DNA of 64,000 bases from Methylophilus sp. DW102 (GTDB lineage: Bacteria > Pseudomonadota > Gammaproteobacteria > Burkholderiales > Methylophilaceae): the NCBI RefSeq assembly GCF_037076555.1, contig NZ_AP029023.1, forward strand, positions 2,418,001 to 2,482,000. Direction: 5' to 3'. The translations under genes and the position numbers were made by a program. Below, one piece after another: positions 1 to 8,909 of the stretch (position 1 is its first letter; every line of letters begins with the position of its first letter). Below the pieces are notes generated by a model. The model did not search any database and was not told the origin of the DNA. It saw nothing but the letters and a program-made list of their open reading frames with translations.

Positions 1-394
1 GGTCTAGCAGTGTGCGCAAGGTGGAGCGCGCATTGAGGTAGCGCTTGCGGTCGGCCAGATCTTCGTGGGTGAGCAGCAATTGCGCCGTGTGCAACCCGTG
101 TTGCGCAAAGCATTGTTCATACATCTGCACCAGGCCCATTTGACCAACGGCCGCAGCGGCCTGCAGCTCATTGACCTCTACCGGGCGTTTTTTCCAGCCC
201 AGTCGCTGCATGCCTTCGGCAACCGCACCACTGGAGACCAGCACAACTTGTTTGCCCTGCTTGACCAAGGCACTGATTTGCTGTGCCCAAGCGGCAATCG
301 CCGTCTTATCCAGGCCCTGACCATTGTTAGTCACCAGGCTGGAACCCACCTTGACGATCAGGGTTTTACTGTCTTGTATGAGTGAAACGCTCAT
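1..394 (-). CDS. proB: Glutamate 5-kinase, N-terminal part (runs off the window)
   Basis: Only the first 131 codons are inside the window; the gene continues to the left. The protein opens with a Lys-Val-Gly-Ser-Ser phosphate-binding stretch ([10 protein letters not shown]) and has the VSSGAVAEG motif, both typical of the amino acid kinase domain of ProB, which phosphorylates glutamate in the first step of proline synthesis. The ATG at 394 lies 4 bp after the obgE stop, so the two are probably cotranscribed, as in many betaproteobacteria. The PUA domain expected at the C-terminus cannot be seen. Confidence 0.93.
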   Translation of the reverse strand, partial: MSVSLIQDSKTLIVKVGSSLVTNNGQGLDKTAIAAWAQQISALVKQGKQVVLVSSGAVAEGMQRLGWKKRPVEVNELQAAAAVGQMGLVQMYEQCFAQHGLHTAQLLLTHEDLADRKRYLNARSTLRTLLD

Positions 395-398
395 AAAA

Positions 399-1454
<1,056 letters not shown>

Positions 1455-1619
1455 TCAATTTGCCTTTAAGCGCATTACTGCGTAACTCGGTGCTCAAAAC
1501 CTGTGTGTATTGCAAGCTTGGGCCTACCGTGCGCCTTGCACTGCATCTTAAAATTTCTCACTGCGCGCGGACAATCCAGCGCACAACCATACAAGGCTAC
1601 AATCTGATAACTATAAAGT

Positions 1620-1650
1620 AAAAAGCCCCGTCAAGCGACAGGGCTTTTTT
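1620..1650 (-). terminator. Rho-independent terminator after rpmA
   Basis: A 12-bp stem with one mismatch (AAAAGCCCCGTC / GACAGGGCTTTT) and an AAGC loop. There is a T run on the exit side of the minus strand. It begins about 14 bp past the rpmA stop. Confidence 0.85.
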
Positions 1651-1663
1651 CATAAAAGTGCGA

Positions 1664-1921
1664 TTAGACCGCTTCGATGCTCACGGTATGACGCTTCAAT
1701 GCGCCTTTTACAGCAAATTTTACTTTGCCTTCTACCAGTGCATACAGGGTGTGGTCTTTGCCCATGCCAACGTTTTCACCAGCGTGCATTTTAGTCCCGC
1801 GCTGACGCACGATGATGCTACCAGCGTTGACAACCGTTTCACCGAAGGCTTTAACGCCCAGGCGTTTGGCTTGTGAGTCGCGACCGTTACGTGAACTACC
1901 GCCTGCTTTTTTGTGTGCCAT
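1664..1921 (-). CDS. rpmA: 50S ribosomal protein L27
   Basis: 85 residues. It starts [16 protein letters not shown], the conserved L27 N-terminus that reaches toward the peptidyl transferase centre, and contains LGVKAFG and [11 protein letters not shown]. It lies 47 bp downstream of rplU, the usual L21-L27 pair, and is followed by a strong terminator. Confidence 0.98.
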   Translation of the reverse strand: MAHKKAGGSSRNGRDSQAKRLGVKAFGETVVNAGSIIVRQRGTKMHAGENVGMGKDHTLYALVEGKVKFAVKGALKRHTVSIEAV

Positions 1922-1968
1922 GTTTGATTCCTTATTCTAGCAATCTGCTCTACTCAAGCAGAACGTGC

Positions 1969-2283
1969 TTATTTTGCTGAAATAGTGTCGATTTGAATTT
2001 CTGTGTAGCTCTGACGATGACCTTGCGTCTTGCGGTAGTGCTTACGACGACGCATTTTGAAGATCATCACTTTGTCACCACGGCCATGTGAAACCACTGT
2101 GGCATTCACTTTTGCACCAGCTACCAACGGTGCACCAATCGTAGTTGTCTCGCCGTCTGCAATCAACAACACTTTGTCGATCACTACTGTGGAGCCAACG
2201 TCGCCAGTCAATTTCTCAACTTTTACTTTGTCACCAGCGGCTACTTTGTACTGTTTGCCACCTGTTTTAATCACTGCGTACAT
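1969..2283 (-). CDS. rplU: 50S ribosomal protein L21
   Basis: 104 residues, the usual length. It starts [14 protein letters not shown] and ends with the basic [16 protein letters not shown] stretch that contacts 23S rRNA. It is first in the rplU-rpmA operon and has a recognisable promoter upstream. Confidence 0.98.
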   Translation of the reverse strand: MYAVIKTGGKQYKVAAGDKVKVEKLTGDVGSTVVIDKVLLIADGETTTIGAPLVAGAKVNATVVSHGRGDKVMIFKMRRRKHYRKTQGHRQSYTEIQIDTISAK

Positions 2284-2320
2284 AATAATGCCTTAAACAT
2301 CGCCTTTTAAAGAACCCGCA

Positions 2321-2348
2321 ATTATACGCAATTTATTCGGGAATGCAA
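2321..2348 (-). promoter_or_regulatory. Sigma-70 type promoter of rplU-rpmA
   Basis: On the minus strand TTGCAT (2343-2348) is followed after 16 bp by a perfect TATAAT (2321-2326). The leader before the rplU start would be about 30 nt. This is the best promoter-like sequence in the gap; start-site mapping has not been seen. Confidence 0.6.
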
Positions 2349-2417
2349 ATATATTTATGCATCATTTCAATCGCGTGCAGGAACGGTGGATGGCAGCCAG
2401 CGCTGGCACCAAAGCGG

Positions 2418-2762
2418 CTAGTTTACCCTAGATCGCCAGGGACGAATACTGCCACGTGTGTAATAGCGGTAGACTGCAAACACGCACATGAGCAACTCCT
2501 CTTCCAGCACGGGATCAATCTGCTTGTCCATTTGCATGTCCGCCACCCGATACACCGGTTGCATTTCCAGATTATTCAGCGAGCTCAAAGGCTGAAATCG
2601 CACATTGAGCAGAACCCGGCTGTGTTGCATTAATTGCACGTTAAACATATCTTGCACGGCAAGCTGTAACGACTGACCATCTCGCAATGTGACGCCGTAC
2701 AGCTTTTTGTTGTGCTGAGTCATTTGCTCAACCCCCGTATTAATTTTCCCTGTGTCAGTCAT
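2418..2762 (-). CDS. Hypothetical protein, 114 aa
   Basis: I do not recognise this family. It is a soluble-looking protein without signal peptide or membrane segment. The middle alternates short beta-like stretches (LYGVTLRDGQSLQLAVQ, SRVLLNVRF). The C-terminus is basic and aromatic (YRYYTRGSIRPWRSR). A later in-frame ATG at 2723 (MTQHNKKLYG) is an alternative start. It is divergent from the MocR-type regulator and downstream of nothing obvious. Codon use looks like that of its neighbours, so it is probably a real gene, but no function can be given. Confidence 0.55.
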   Translation of the reverse strand: MTDTGKINTGVEQMTQHNKKLYGVTLRDGQSLQLAVQDMFNVQLMQHSRVLLNVRFQPLSSLNNLEMQPVYRVADMQMDKQIDPVLEEELLMCVFAVYRYYTRGSIRPWRSRVN

Positions 2763-2874
2763 TCGCCCTGCCGCCTGCTGAAAAGGTCAAGCTTAACGCC
2801 TACGCTGGTTGCATCACAGAGGCAGTTTGCTTTAAATTGACCATATCAGATAACCTCCCTGTCAGGACCATGGC

Positions 2875-4278
2875 TTGAAAAAATACGAAATGATTGCCGA
2901 AGAGATCGCCAGTGCGATTCAGCAAGGCTTGCTCAAGCGGGGAGACAAACTGCCTTCTATCCGGCACATCCAGGCCAGCAAACAGGTGAATGCTTCGACC
3001 GTGTTTCAGGCATATTATCTGCTGGAGGCCCGCGGCCTGATTGTGACGCGCCCGCGCTCTGGTTACTATGTGGCGGGGCCGTTACGCAGCGAGCGCCTGC
3101 TGCCACAAGCAGCTCACAATGCCAGCCACCCGACCAAACTGCAAGTCAGTGACCTGGTGTTCACGTTGCTGGAGCGTATCAAAGACCCGCAACAAATCCC
3201 GTTTGGCTCGGCGTTTCCCAGCCCTTCCCTGTTCCCGCTTGCCAGACTGGCCGACCATATGGCCAGCACGGTGCGCCGCATGCAGCCACAACTGACCGTC
3301 AGTGATATCGGCCAGGGTGATGTCGAACTGCGGCGGCAGATTGCATTACGCTACCAGCTGGACGGCAAGCCGACGGATCCGAATGAGGTCGTGGTGACCA
3401 ATGGCGCCATGGAAGCGCTGAATTTGTGCCTGGCCGCGGTCACGCAGCCGGGCGATAGTGTGATCATCGAGTCCCCCAGTTTTTATGCCGCGCTGCAAGC
3501 CATCGAGCGCATGGGGCTGAAAGCCATCGAGGTGCCTAGTGACCCTGAGCTGGGCATAGACCTGGTGGCACTTGAGCAAGCAATCCTTCAGCATCACCCC
3601 AAAGCGTGCTGGCTCATGACCAATTTTCAGAACCCGACCGGCAGCCTGATGCCGGAGCCGAAAAAACAGGCGCTGGTGGCCCTGATTACCCGCCACCAGT
3701 TACCGCTGATTGAGGATGACGTCTACCGCGAATTGTATTTTGGCAAACAGCGGCCTTTACCGGCCAAGACTTGGGACAACGACGGCTGGGTCATGCATTG
3801 CAATTCATTTTCAAAATCGCTCGCGCCCGGATACCGCGTCGGCTGGGTTTCAGCCGGGCGCTTCAGCGAAACCATCACGCGCCTCAAACTCTCCACAACC
3901 CTGGCAACCTCGATTCCGGCACAGCTGGCCCTGGCCAGCTATCTGGCGAAAGGCGGTTACGACAAACACTTGCGCCAACTGCGTCACCAGCTCATGTTGC
4001 AACAACTGCAGTTTACCCAAGCCATTCATCAATCCTTTCCTGCTGAAGTGCGCTACACCCTGCCGCAAGGCGGCTATTTCTTATGGCTGCAACTGCCCGG
4101 TCACCAGGATAGCCTGACGTTGTTTCAGCAAGCCATCCAGCACAATATCAGCCTCGCCCCTGGACACTTGTTTTCCTCGCAACAGCAATATGCCGGATAT
4201 GTGCGCCTGAACTATGGCCACCCACTCAATGCAGAGCACAGGCAGGCGATAGAGACTCTGGGGCAGTGGATGCAATAG
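2875..4278 (+). CDS. MocR-type regulator: GntR DNA-binding domain fused to aminotransferase-like domain
   Basis: 467 residues from a TTG start; an ATG four codons later (2887) is possible. Residues about 1-70 form a GntR winged helix (GDKLPSIRHIQ, STVFQAYYLLEARGLI). The rest is a fold-type I PLP domain with TNFQNPTGSL and the PLP-lysine motif SFSKSLAPGYRVGW. Such proteins use PLP or an amino compound as effector; PdxR and GabR are known cases. No pyridoxal, GABA or taurine genes are adjacent, so the target is unknown. No downstream partner is close: ccoG starts 112 bp later. Confidence 0.9.
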   Translation: MKKYEMIAEEIASAIQQGLLKRGDKLPSIRHIQASKQVNASTVFQAYYLLEARGLIVTRPRSGYYVAGPLRSERLLPQAAHNASHPTKLQVSDLVFTLLERIKDPQQIPFGSAFPSPSLFPLARLADHMASTVRRMQPQLTVSDIGQGDVELRRQIALRYQLDGKPTDPNEVVVTNGAMEALNLCLAAVTQPGDSVIIESPSFYAALQAIERMGLKAIEVPSDPELGIDLVALEQAILQHHPKACWLMTNFQNPTGSLMPEPKKQALVALITRHQLPLIEDDVYRELYFGKQRPLPAKTWDNDGWVMHCNSFSKSLAPGYRVGWVSAGRFSETITRLKLSTTLATSIPAQLALASYLAKGGYDKHLRQLRHQLMLQQLQFTQAIHQSFPAEVRYTLPQGGYFLWLQLPGHQDSLTLFQQAIQHNISLAPGHLFSSQQQYAGYVRLNYGHPLNAEHRQAIETLGQWMQ

Positions 4279-4390
4279 CCAACGAACAAGCCAGCCCTTC
4301 TGATATGGTTTTTTATTTAAAAACTGAATCTGTTTAAAATAACCTCCAGCCTCTACACTGCACAGGTCTTCATCAAGATTGAGTGCCTGT

Positions 4391-5800
4391 ATGACCGTCT
4401 CCCGTAGCAAACCCGTGATCCCGATTGTGGCTGCCCCTGCCAGCGAACAAACGATTTCGCTGTACCAGAAAACCAGCAAAGTCTACCCGCGCAGTGTCAG
4501 CGGCTATTTTAAAAACTGGCGCTGGTTCATGATCTGGGCCACACAACTGGTGTTTTACGGCTTACCCTGGCTGCAATATGGCGGCCGCCAGGCGTTCTTG
4601 CTCGATATTGATACGCATCGCTTTTATCTGTTTGGCCTGGTGATCTTTCCACAGGACCTGTTTTATCTGGCCATGCTACTGATCATTTGTGCGGTCGGAT
4701 TATTTTTGTTTACAGCGGTGGCAGGCCGGCTCTGGTGTGGCTTTTCTTGCCCGCAGTCGGTGTATACCGAAATCTTCTTATGGATGGAACGCCGCATAGA
4801 AGGCGACCGCCTGGCCAGGCAAAAGCTGGATGCCCAACCCTGGGGGCTACGCAAAACTGGCCTCAAATTAAGTAAACACTCGGTCTGGCTCGGCTTTTCA
4901 CTGATCACCGGCTTGAGTTTTGTCGGTTACTTTACGCCCATCCGCGAGCTTGTCACTGACCTCACGCATTGGCAGTTGGGTGGCTGGTCCTGCTTCTGGC
5001 TTGGCTTTTACAGCCTGGCGACCTATGGCAACGCAGGCTTCTTGCGCGAACAGGTATGCAAACATATGTGCCCGTATGCGCGTTTTCAGAGTGCCATGTT
5101 TGATAACCACACCCTGATCGTCGCCTATGACAGTGCGCGTGGCGAACCGCGCGGTCACCGCGCCAAGAGTCAGGACTACCAGTCACAGGGACTGGGCGCT
5201 TGCATCGATTGCAGTATCTGCGTACAGGTGTGCCCGGTAGGCATTGATATCCGCAATGGACTGCAGTATGAATGCATCAGTTGCGGCTTGTGTATTGATG
5301 CCTGCAATGACGTGATGGACAAAATGCACTATCCGCGTGACCTGATTCGTTTTTCTGCGGCCGGCGCCACAGACCAGCACGCGCTCAGTTCCCATTTATT
5401 GCGTCCGCGCGTACTGATTTACAGCAGTTTATTTGTCTTGATGATCGCCTGGCTGGGATACGGCTTGCTACACAAACCGGATTTCAAGGTCGATATCATG
5501 CGTGACCGCAACATCCTATACCGAGAAACCAGCCAGGGCATCGAAAACGCTTACCAGCTGCACCTGACCAATGCCACCGAGCACCGCGAAAGCTATCAGT
5601 TACGTGCAATTGGCCTGGATGGCTTGCAGATCGAAAGTGAGCAAACACTGACTGCGCAGCCGACGGAAGAAATCCTGGTGCCGATGAGCCTGTTGGCCCC
5701 TGCCGGCAACCAACGTGGCAGCCAACGCATCCAGATAGAAGTGACTGCCTTATCCAGCGGCGAAAAAGTCAGCACGGACAGCACCTTCTATCAGCCCTGA
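4391..5800 (+). CDS. ccoG: Cytochrome c oxidase accessory protein CcoG (FixG/RdxA)
   Basis: 469 residues from the ATG at 4391; a TTG four codons upstream is an alternative. It is a membrane ferredoxin-like protein with several N-terminal membrane segments (VGLFLFTAVAGRLWCGFSCP). Two 4Fe-4S motifs (CIDCSICVQVCP and CISCGLCIDAC) lie near residues 270-310, followed by another membrane segment and a periplasmic C-terminal domain. CcoG takes part in copper handling during cbb3 oxidase assembly. No ccoNOQP or ccoHIS genes are in the window, so here it stands alone. Confidence 0.93.
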   Translation: MTVSRSKPVIPIVAAPASEQTISLYQKTSKVYPRSVSGYFKNWRWFMIWATQLVFYGLPWLQYGGRQAFLLDIDTHRFYLFGLVIFPQDLFYLAMLLIICAVGLFLFTAVAGRLWCGFSCPQSVYTEIFLWMERRIEGDRLARQKLDAQPWGLRKTGLKLSKHSVWLGFSLITGLSFVGYFTPIRELVTDLTHWQLGGWSCFWLGFYSLATYGNAGFLREQVCKHMCPYARFQSAMFDNHTLIVAYDSARGEPRGHRAKSQDYQSQGLGACIDCSICVQVCPVGIDIRNGLQYECISCGLCIDACNDVMDKMHYPRDLIRFSAAGATDQHALSSHLLRPRVLIYSSLFVLMIAWLGYGLLHKPDFKVDIMRDRNILYRETSQGIENAYQLHLTNATEHRESYQLRAIGLDGLQIESEQTLTAQPTEEILVPMSLLAPAGNQRGSQRIQIEVTALSSGEKVSTDSTFYQP

Positions 5801-5848
5801 CCTGACAGCACCCCTTGCCCGCGTACCATGGCTGAGCCCACCCTCTGC

Positions 5849-7240
5849 TTAGTCAGCCAAATCGAGTACGCGGGTCTTTTTATGCGCCAGCATTTTCAGT
5901 AGCAGTTTGTAACTATCCAGATCAAACTTGAGCGCTGTGGTTTGCGCACGCAAGGCATTTAAACTTTCATCGTCTTCTGCCACGCCCAGATAGACCCAGT
6001 GCTCAAACACATGAATCTGACGCAGATCATGCTCCAGGTCATATTCCTCAATGCCAATCTTGCCACGATAGGGCCAGACTTTCAGCTTGTGTGCCATGAG
6101 CGCCTGTTGTACGCGCAGAGCATGCATTTCAGGAGACTCCTGTCCGCAGCATACACCTTTGCAGCGCCTGAGCTGAAAGGCAAAACAAGGCCCGCTGCGG
6201 CCGGGCTCCAGCCCCAGGGCCTTGACACATAAATGACTGAGCTCAGCAATCTTGCGCAAGGTTTCTACAGCCTGGCGCTTGCTTCTAAAGGTGCCAAACA
6301 AATGGGACATCTGGCTAGGATCAATCTCATCCTCATGCACCAGCCTGACTAAAGGTTGCGCGGCCGGATCAATCTGCCAACTGCATAAAGAGCGTTCTCG
6401 GCGAAGCTGACGGTTATAAATGGGCTGCCGCTCCTTGACCAGGCGCGACTCCAGCAACAAGGCACTGAACTCACCGGCGGTCGCGATCCATTCAAAACGC
6501 TTCATCTCCTGCGTCATGCGCATCTCCTTGGTGGAGGCATGATCGCTGCTAAAATGCGACAGCACGCGTGCGCGCAGATTGACACTTTTACCGATATACA
6601 GGGGCAAGTCATTCTCGCCATAAAACAGGTAGACACCCGGCGCCTCAGGCAACTCGCCGACCAGGCTGGCATCAATATGCGGTGGCAGGGTTGGGGCTGA
6701 CATGAGTTTAAGCGCGGCAGCTTTCACGGCCTCTTCGCCAAGCTCTCGACGCGCATCGTTGAGCATGACCAGTATCGCCTCCACATCGCCCATGGCGCGG
6801 TGTCTGGCCAGGCCAGTGATCTGGTGGCGTGCCACAATCGCATCTATGCCATGACTATAATGTTGCGGATAAAGCAATCGTGACAGCTTGACCGTACACA
6901 ATACTTTTTGCCGCAAGGTGATGCCAATGCGCTTGAATTCGGTCTTTAAGAACCCATGATCAAAGCGTACATTGTGTGCCGCCAACACCGTGCCCTCGAG
7001 AAAAGCAAGCAAGGTGTCTGCGACCTCGGCAAACGTTGGCGCCTCTGCCACCATGCCGTCATTGATGCCTGTCAGCGATTGAATAAACGGCGGGATAGGC
7101 TGTTGCGGGTTGACCAGTGTTTGCCAACGTGCCGTTTCAACGCCGTGGTCAAAGCGTACCAGCGCAATTTCGGTAATCCGGTCTTTGAGTGGTGTGGCCC
7201 CGGTGGTTTCGAGGTCAAGAAAAGTGACAGAGGGCAACAT
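5849..7240 (-). CDS. DnaQ-like 3'-5' exonuclease fused to a GIY-YIG (UvrC/Cho-like) nuclease
   Basis: 463 residues. The N-terminal ~180 residues are a DEDDh exonuclease: FLDLETTG gives the first Asp-Glu pair, HNVRFDHGFL is motif II and HRAMGDVEA carries the late His and Asp. From about residue 195 a GIY-YIG domain starts (GVYLFYGENDLPLYIGKS), with a following Arg (NLRARV) and the family Glu (LLLESRLVKE). This resembles the UvrC N-terminal or Cho nuclease, which cuts 3' of bulky lesions. The C-terminal ~150 residues include several cysteines (GPCFAFQLRRCKGVCCG). The fusion suggests incision plus trimming at damaged DNA. It is sometimes annotated as Pol III epsilon, which the fused architecture makes unlikely. 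Confidence 0.88.
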   Translation of the reverse strand: MLPSVTFLDLETTGATPLKDRITEIALVRFDHGVETARWQTLVNPQQPIPPFIQSLTGINDGMVAEAPTFAEVADTLLAFLEGTVLAAHNVRFDHGFLKTEFKRIGITLRQKVLCTVKLSRLLYPQHYSHGIDAIVARHQITGLARHRAMGDVEAILVMLNDARRELGEEAVKAAALKLMSAPTLPPHIDASLVGELPEAPGVYLFYGENDLPLYIGKSVNLRARVLSHFSSDHASTKEMRMTQEMKRFEWIATAGEFSALLLESRLVKERQPIYNRQLRRERSLCSWQIDPAAQPLVRLVHEDEIDPSQMSHLFGTFRSKRQAVETLRKIAELSHLCVKALGLEPGRSGPCFAFQLRRCKGVCCGQESPEMHALRVQQALMAHKLKVWPYRGKIGIEEYDLEHDLRQIHVFEHWVYLGVAEDDESLNALRAQTTALKFDLDSYKLLLKMLAHKKTRVLDLAD

Positions 7241-7380
7241 CAGGCAGACAAACGATCACAAATGCAACATAAGAAATTTCATGGCCTTTATTTTAGCCCA
7301 GAAAGAGTGTTTTAGCGGGTTTCAATTGAGACGCATTGCAAGGCTGCTGTAAGCTCACTACGATAAGATTTAACGATTAT

Positions 7381-7400
7381 TATGTAACATTAGTTACATA
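7381..7400. promoter_or_regulatory. Perfect palindrome, possible operator
   Basis: TATGTAACATTAGTTACATA has 8-bp perfect arms around ATTA. It lies in the 243-bp gap between the divergent exonuclease gene and the OhrR-type gene. The position fits an operator, but the binding protein is not known from sequence. Confidence 0.45.
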
Positions 7401-7445
7401 CTCCTACACGACAACTATGGACACCCTCGATAAATGGTGCTGTAA

Positions 7446-7476
7446 TTGTCTTTATACATATTAATGACAATATAAT
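7446..7476 (+). promoter_or_regulatory. Promoter of ohrR, likely giving a leaderless mRNA
   Basis: A perfect TATAAT at 7471-7476 has a TTGTCT-like -35 at 7446-7451, with a long 19-bp spacer. A start site 6-8 nt after the -10 falls at or next to the ATG at 7484, and no Shine-Dalgarno sequence precedes that ATG. An inverted repeat ATTGTC (7445-7450) / GACAAT (7466-7471) spans the spacer, so a repressor bound there would block RNA polymerase. Confidence 0.55.
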
Positions 7477-7483
7477 TTTAACT

Positions 7484-7921
7484 ATGCCAAATTTATACTT
7501 AGAAAATCAATTATGTTTTTCGTTGTATTCCGCTACTCATGCCTTATTGCGGTCTTATAAGCCTGACCTTGATAAGTTAAATCTGACTTATCCGCAATAT
7601 CTGGTTCTGGTCGCCTTGTGGCAATACAAACAGCTCTCAATTAAAGAAATTGCAGAGAAGCTATTACTGGAGCCTGCCACGATTACGCCTGTGGTCAAAC
7701 GACTGGAAGTCAAAAAACTGACCAAGCGTACCCGCCAGAAAGATGATGAGCGCGTAGTGATTGTCAGCCTGACTGAAGAAGGTCAAGCCTTGCGTAGCAA
7801 ACTGTCAACCGTGCAAAAGCGCGTGGCCTGCGATACCGGCCTGTCTAATGATGACTTTGATGGGCTCAACAAAACATTGAGCAATTTGACTAAAAACGTT
7901 TCTGCCAAAATCCCAGGCTAA
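7484..7921 (+). CDS. ohrR: OhrR-type MarR family peroxide-sensing repressor
   Basis: 145 residues. A winged-helix MarR domain follows an OhrR signature N-terminus (LENQLCFSLYSATHALLRSY, then LTYPQYLVLVALW). Cys11 is the expected peroxidatic cysteine. Cys116 lies 105 residues later, the same separation as the two reactive cysteines of Xanthomonas OhrR (22 and 127), so a two-Cys mechanism with an intersubunit disulfide is likely. Members respond to organic hydroperoxides and usually control ohr. No ohr gene is adjacent here. The upstream inverted repeats suggest autoregulation. Confidence 0.88.
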   Translation: MPNLYLENQLCFSLYSATHALLRSYKPDLDKLNLTYPQYLVLVALWQYKQLSIKEIAEKLLLEPATITPVVKRLEVKKLTKRTRQKDDERVVIVSLTEEGQALRSKLSTVQKRVACDTGLSNDDFDGLNKTLSNLTKNVSAKIPG

Positions 7922-7946
7922 GCGCACACCGGCCCCTCGCCCAAAC

Positions 7947-7981
7947 AAAAAAGCTGTGATGACATTCATCACAGCTTTTTT
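7947..7981. terminator. Bidirectional terminator between ohrR and the Fur operon
   Basis: A perfect 16-bp stem (AAAAAAGCTGTGATGA pairing with its complement) has a CAT loop. T runs flank both sides, so it can end ohrR (+) and the small-gene operon (-). Confidence 0.92.
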
Positions 7982-8002
7982 ATTGCCGCCAGGGATAACC
8001 GC

Positions 8003-8233
8003 CTAGTCAGGCATATTGAGCTGGCGCATAAAGGCGCGAAATGATCCTTGAGACGCTTGTAACGCCTGTAGTTTACTGAGTGACTCAGAGAGCGCATCAC
8101 TCATCACCGCCAGCGCGTCTTCATCAAGCCGCAAACTCATGGCACCTATTTCCAGTTCAACCGTACGGTGGGTTTCACAATAGTGCACGCGAAACCCGCT
8201 TTGGCCGGACAATAATATTCTTTTACACATCAT
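8003..8233 (-). CDS. Small unknown protein, third gene of Fur-controlled operon
   Basis: 76 residues; I do not recognise a named family. The N-terminal half (GFRVHYCETHRTVELEIGAM, then LRLDEDALAVMSDAL) matches in pattern the product of the first gene of this operon: a short beta pair, a VELE(I/V)G stretch, an acidic residue, then a helix. The C-terminal half is helical. No signal peptide or membrane segment is seen. It is read from the Fur-box promoter near 8830 and ends before the terminator at 7947-7981. Function is probably tied to iron, by context only. Confidence 0.65.
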   Translation of the reverse strand: MMCKRILLSGQSGFRVHYCETHRTVELEIGAMSLRLDEDALAVMSDALSESLSKLQALQASQGSFRAFMRQLNMPD

Positions 8234-8290
8234 GTTTTCTTTCTACCATTCGTCGATCAGAATTCATCCAGCAGCACCAAAAGCGCGCGC

Positions 8291-8563
8291 TTAGCTGGTC
8301 GCCAGTGCAGGGCTGGCCTGCTCATGTTCATTGACTAGCAGGGTCCAGTGCACGCACATGCGGCGCGACACGTGACAAATCAGGTCGGAATCCGCGTATT
8401 CTGGCGCAGCCAATGTTTCAGCCAGCCGCAACGCCTGTTTGGCCAGGTCATAGGTGGGTTTTTTGATATATAACGTCGCCACATATAGCAGCGAGGCCAT
8501 CACAGACTCGGCATCGGGCAAGCTGGGGTCATACCGCATGGCAGGCATAGTCATGGTTTGCAT
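8291..8563 (-). CDS. Small unknown protein, second gene of Fur-controlled operon
   Basis: 90 residues, soluble and mostly helical. The centre reads SLLYVATLYIKKPTYDLAKQ and continues into another helix. It has two cysteines and a histidine in DLICHVSRRMCVHW, which could bind metal or sense redox, though the spacing fits no known site. The stretch after that is conserved-looking (WTLLVNEHEQ). It lies 15 bp downstream of the first gene, so it is in the same transcript. No function is known to me; iron-limitation response is inferred from the Fur box. Confidence 0.68.
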   Translation of the reverse strand: MQTMTMPAMRYDPSLPDAESVMASLLYVATLYIKKPTYDLAKQALRLAETLAAPEYADSDLICHVSRRMCVHWTLLVNEHEQASPALATS

Positions 8564-8578
8564 GGTGTGTTCTCCTCT

Positions 8579-8788
8579 CTAAACCGTCATCGCAATCTCG
8601 GTCTGCATCACAATCCGTGCCGCCGCCTTGCGCAACATTTCATTAATCACAATAAAGCTGTCTGCTTCAAACTTGAGCGTAGTTCCGCCCACTTCGAGCT
8701 CCACCATGTCTGATGACTGGTGATAAAGTACTTTGCATGCGGTGTTGCCGGCCAGCATGGTTTTACCCACAACAGTTTGACGTTTCAT
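8579..8788 (-). CDS. Small unknown protein, first gene of Fur-controlled operon
   Basis: 69 residues from the ATG at 8788. AGGAGG at 8795-8800 lies 6 nt upstream of it, which favours this start over the GTG at 8791. The protein has a short beta-rich N-terminus (NTACKVLYHQSSDMVELEVG, then TTLKFEADSF) and a C-terminal helix. It is a paralogue in pattern of the third gene. One cysteine lies in the TACKVLY stretch. No export signal is seen. Confidence 0.7.
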   Translation of the reverse strand: MKRQTVVGKTMLAGNTACKVLYHQSSDMVELEVGGTTLKFEADSFIVINEMLRKAAARIVMQTEIAMTV

Positions 8789-8816
8789 CACAAGCCTCCT
8801 TTAGCTGATTGAAATT

Positions 8817-8847
8817 AAATGATAATGATTATCATTTATAAAGTCAA
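8817..8847 (-). promoter_or_regulatory. Fur box overlapping a sigma-70 promoter
   Basis: Arms AAATGATAAT and ATTATCATTT flank a central G at 8827: a perfect 21-bp inverted repeat that matches the Fur consensus almost fully. On the minus strand it covers the -10 TATCAT (8819-8824). The -35 TTGACT (8842-8847) lies 17 bp away. Iron-loaded Fur would therefore block transcription of the three small genes to the left. Confidence 0.9.
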
Positions 8848-8909
8848 CCAAAATGACAGCAGGCGTGATAGCGGTGGTAAATAAGGGCCAGAGATCGTGC
8901 GATTAGCGA

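Noticed and set aside
7417..7464. 15-codon frame with a Cys cluster (WCCNC) before ohrR, possible leader peptide
   Set aside because: No ribosome site, and the real promoter (-10 at 7471) lies after it, so it would not be on the ohrR mRNA.
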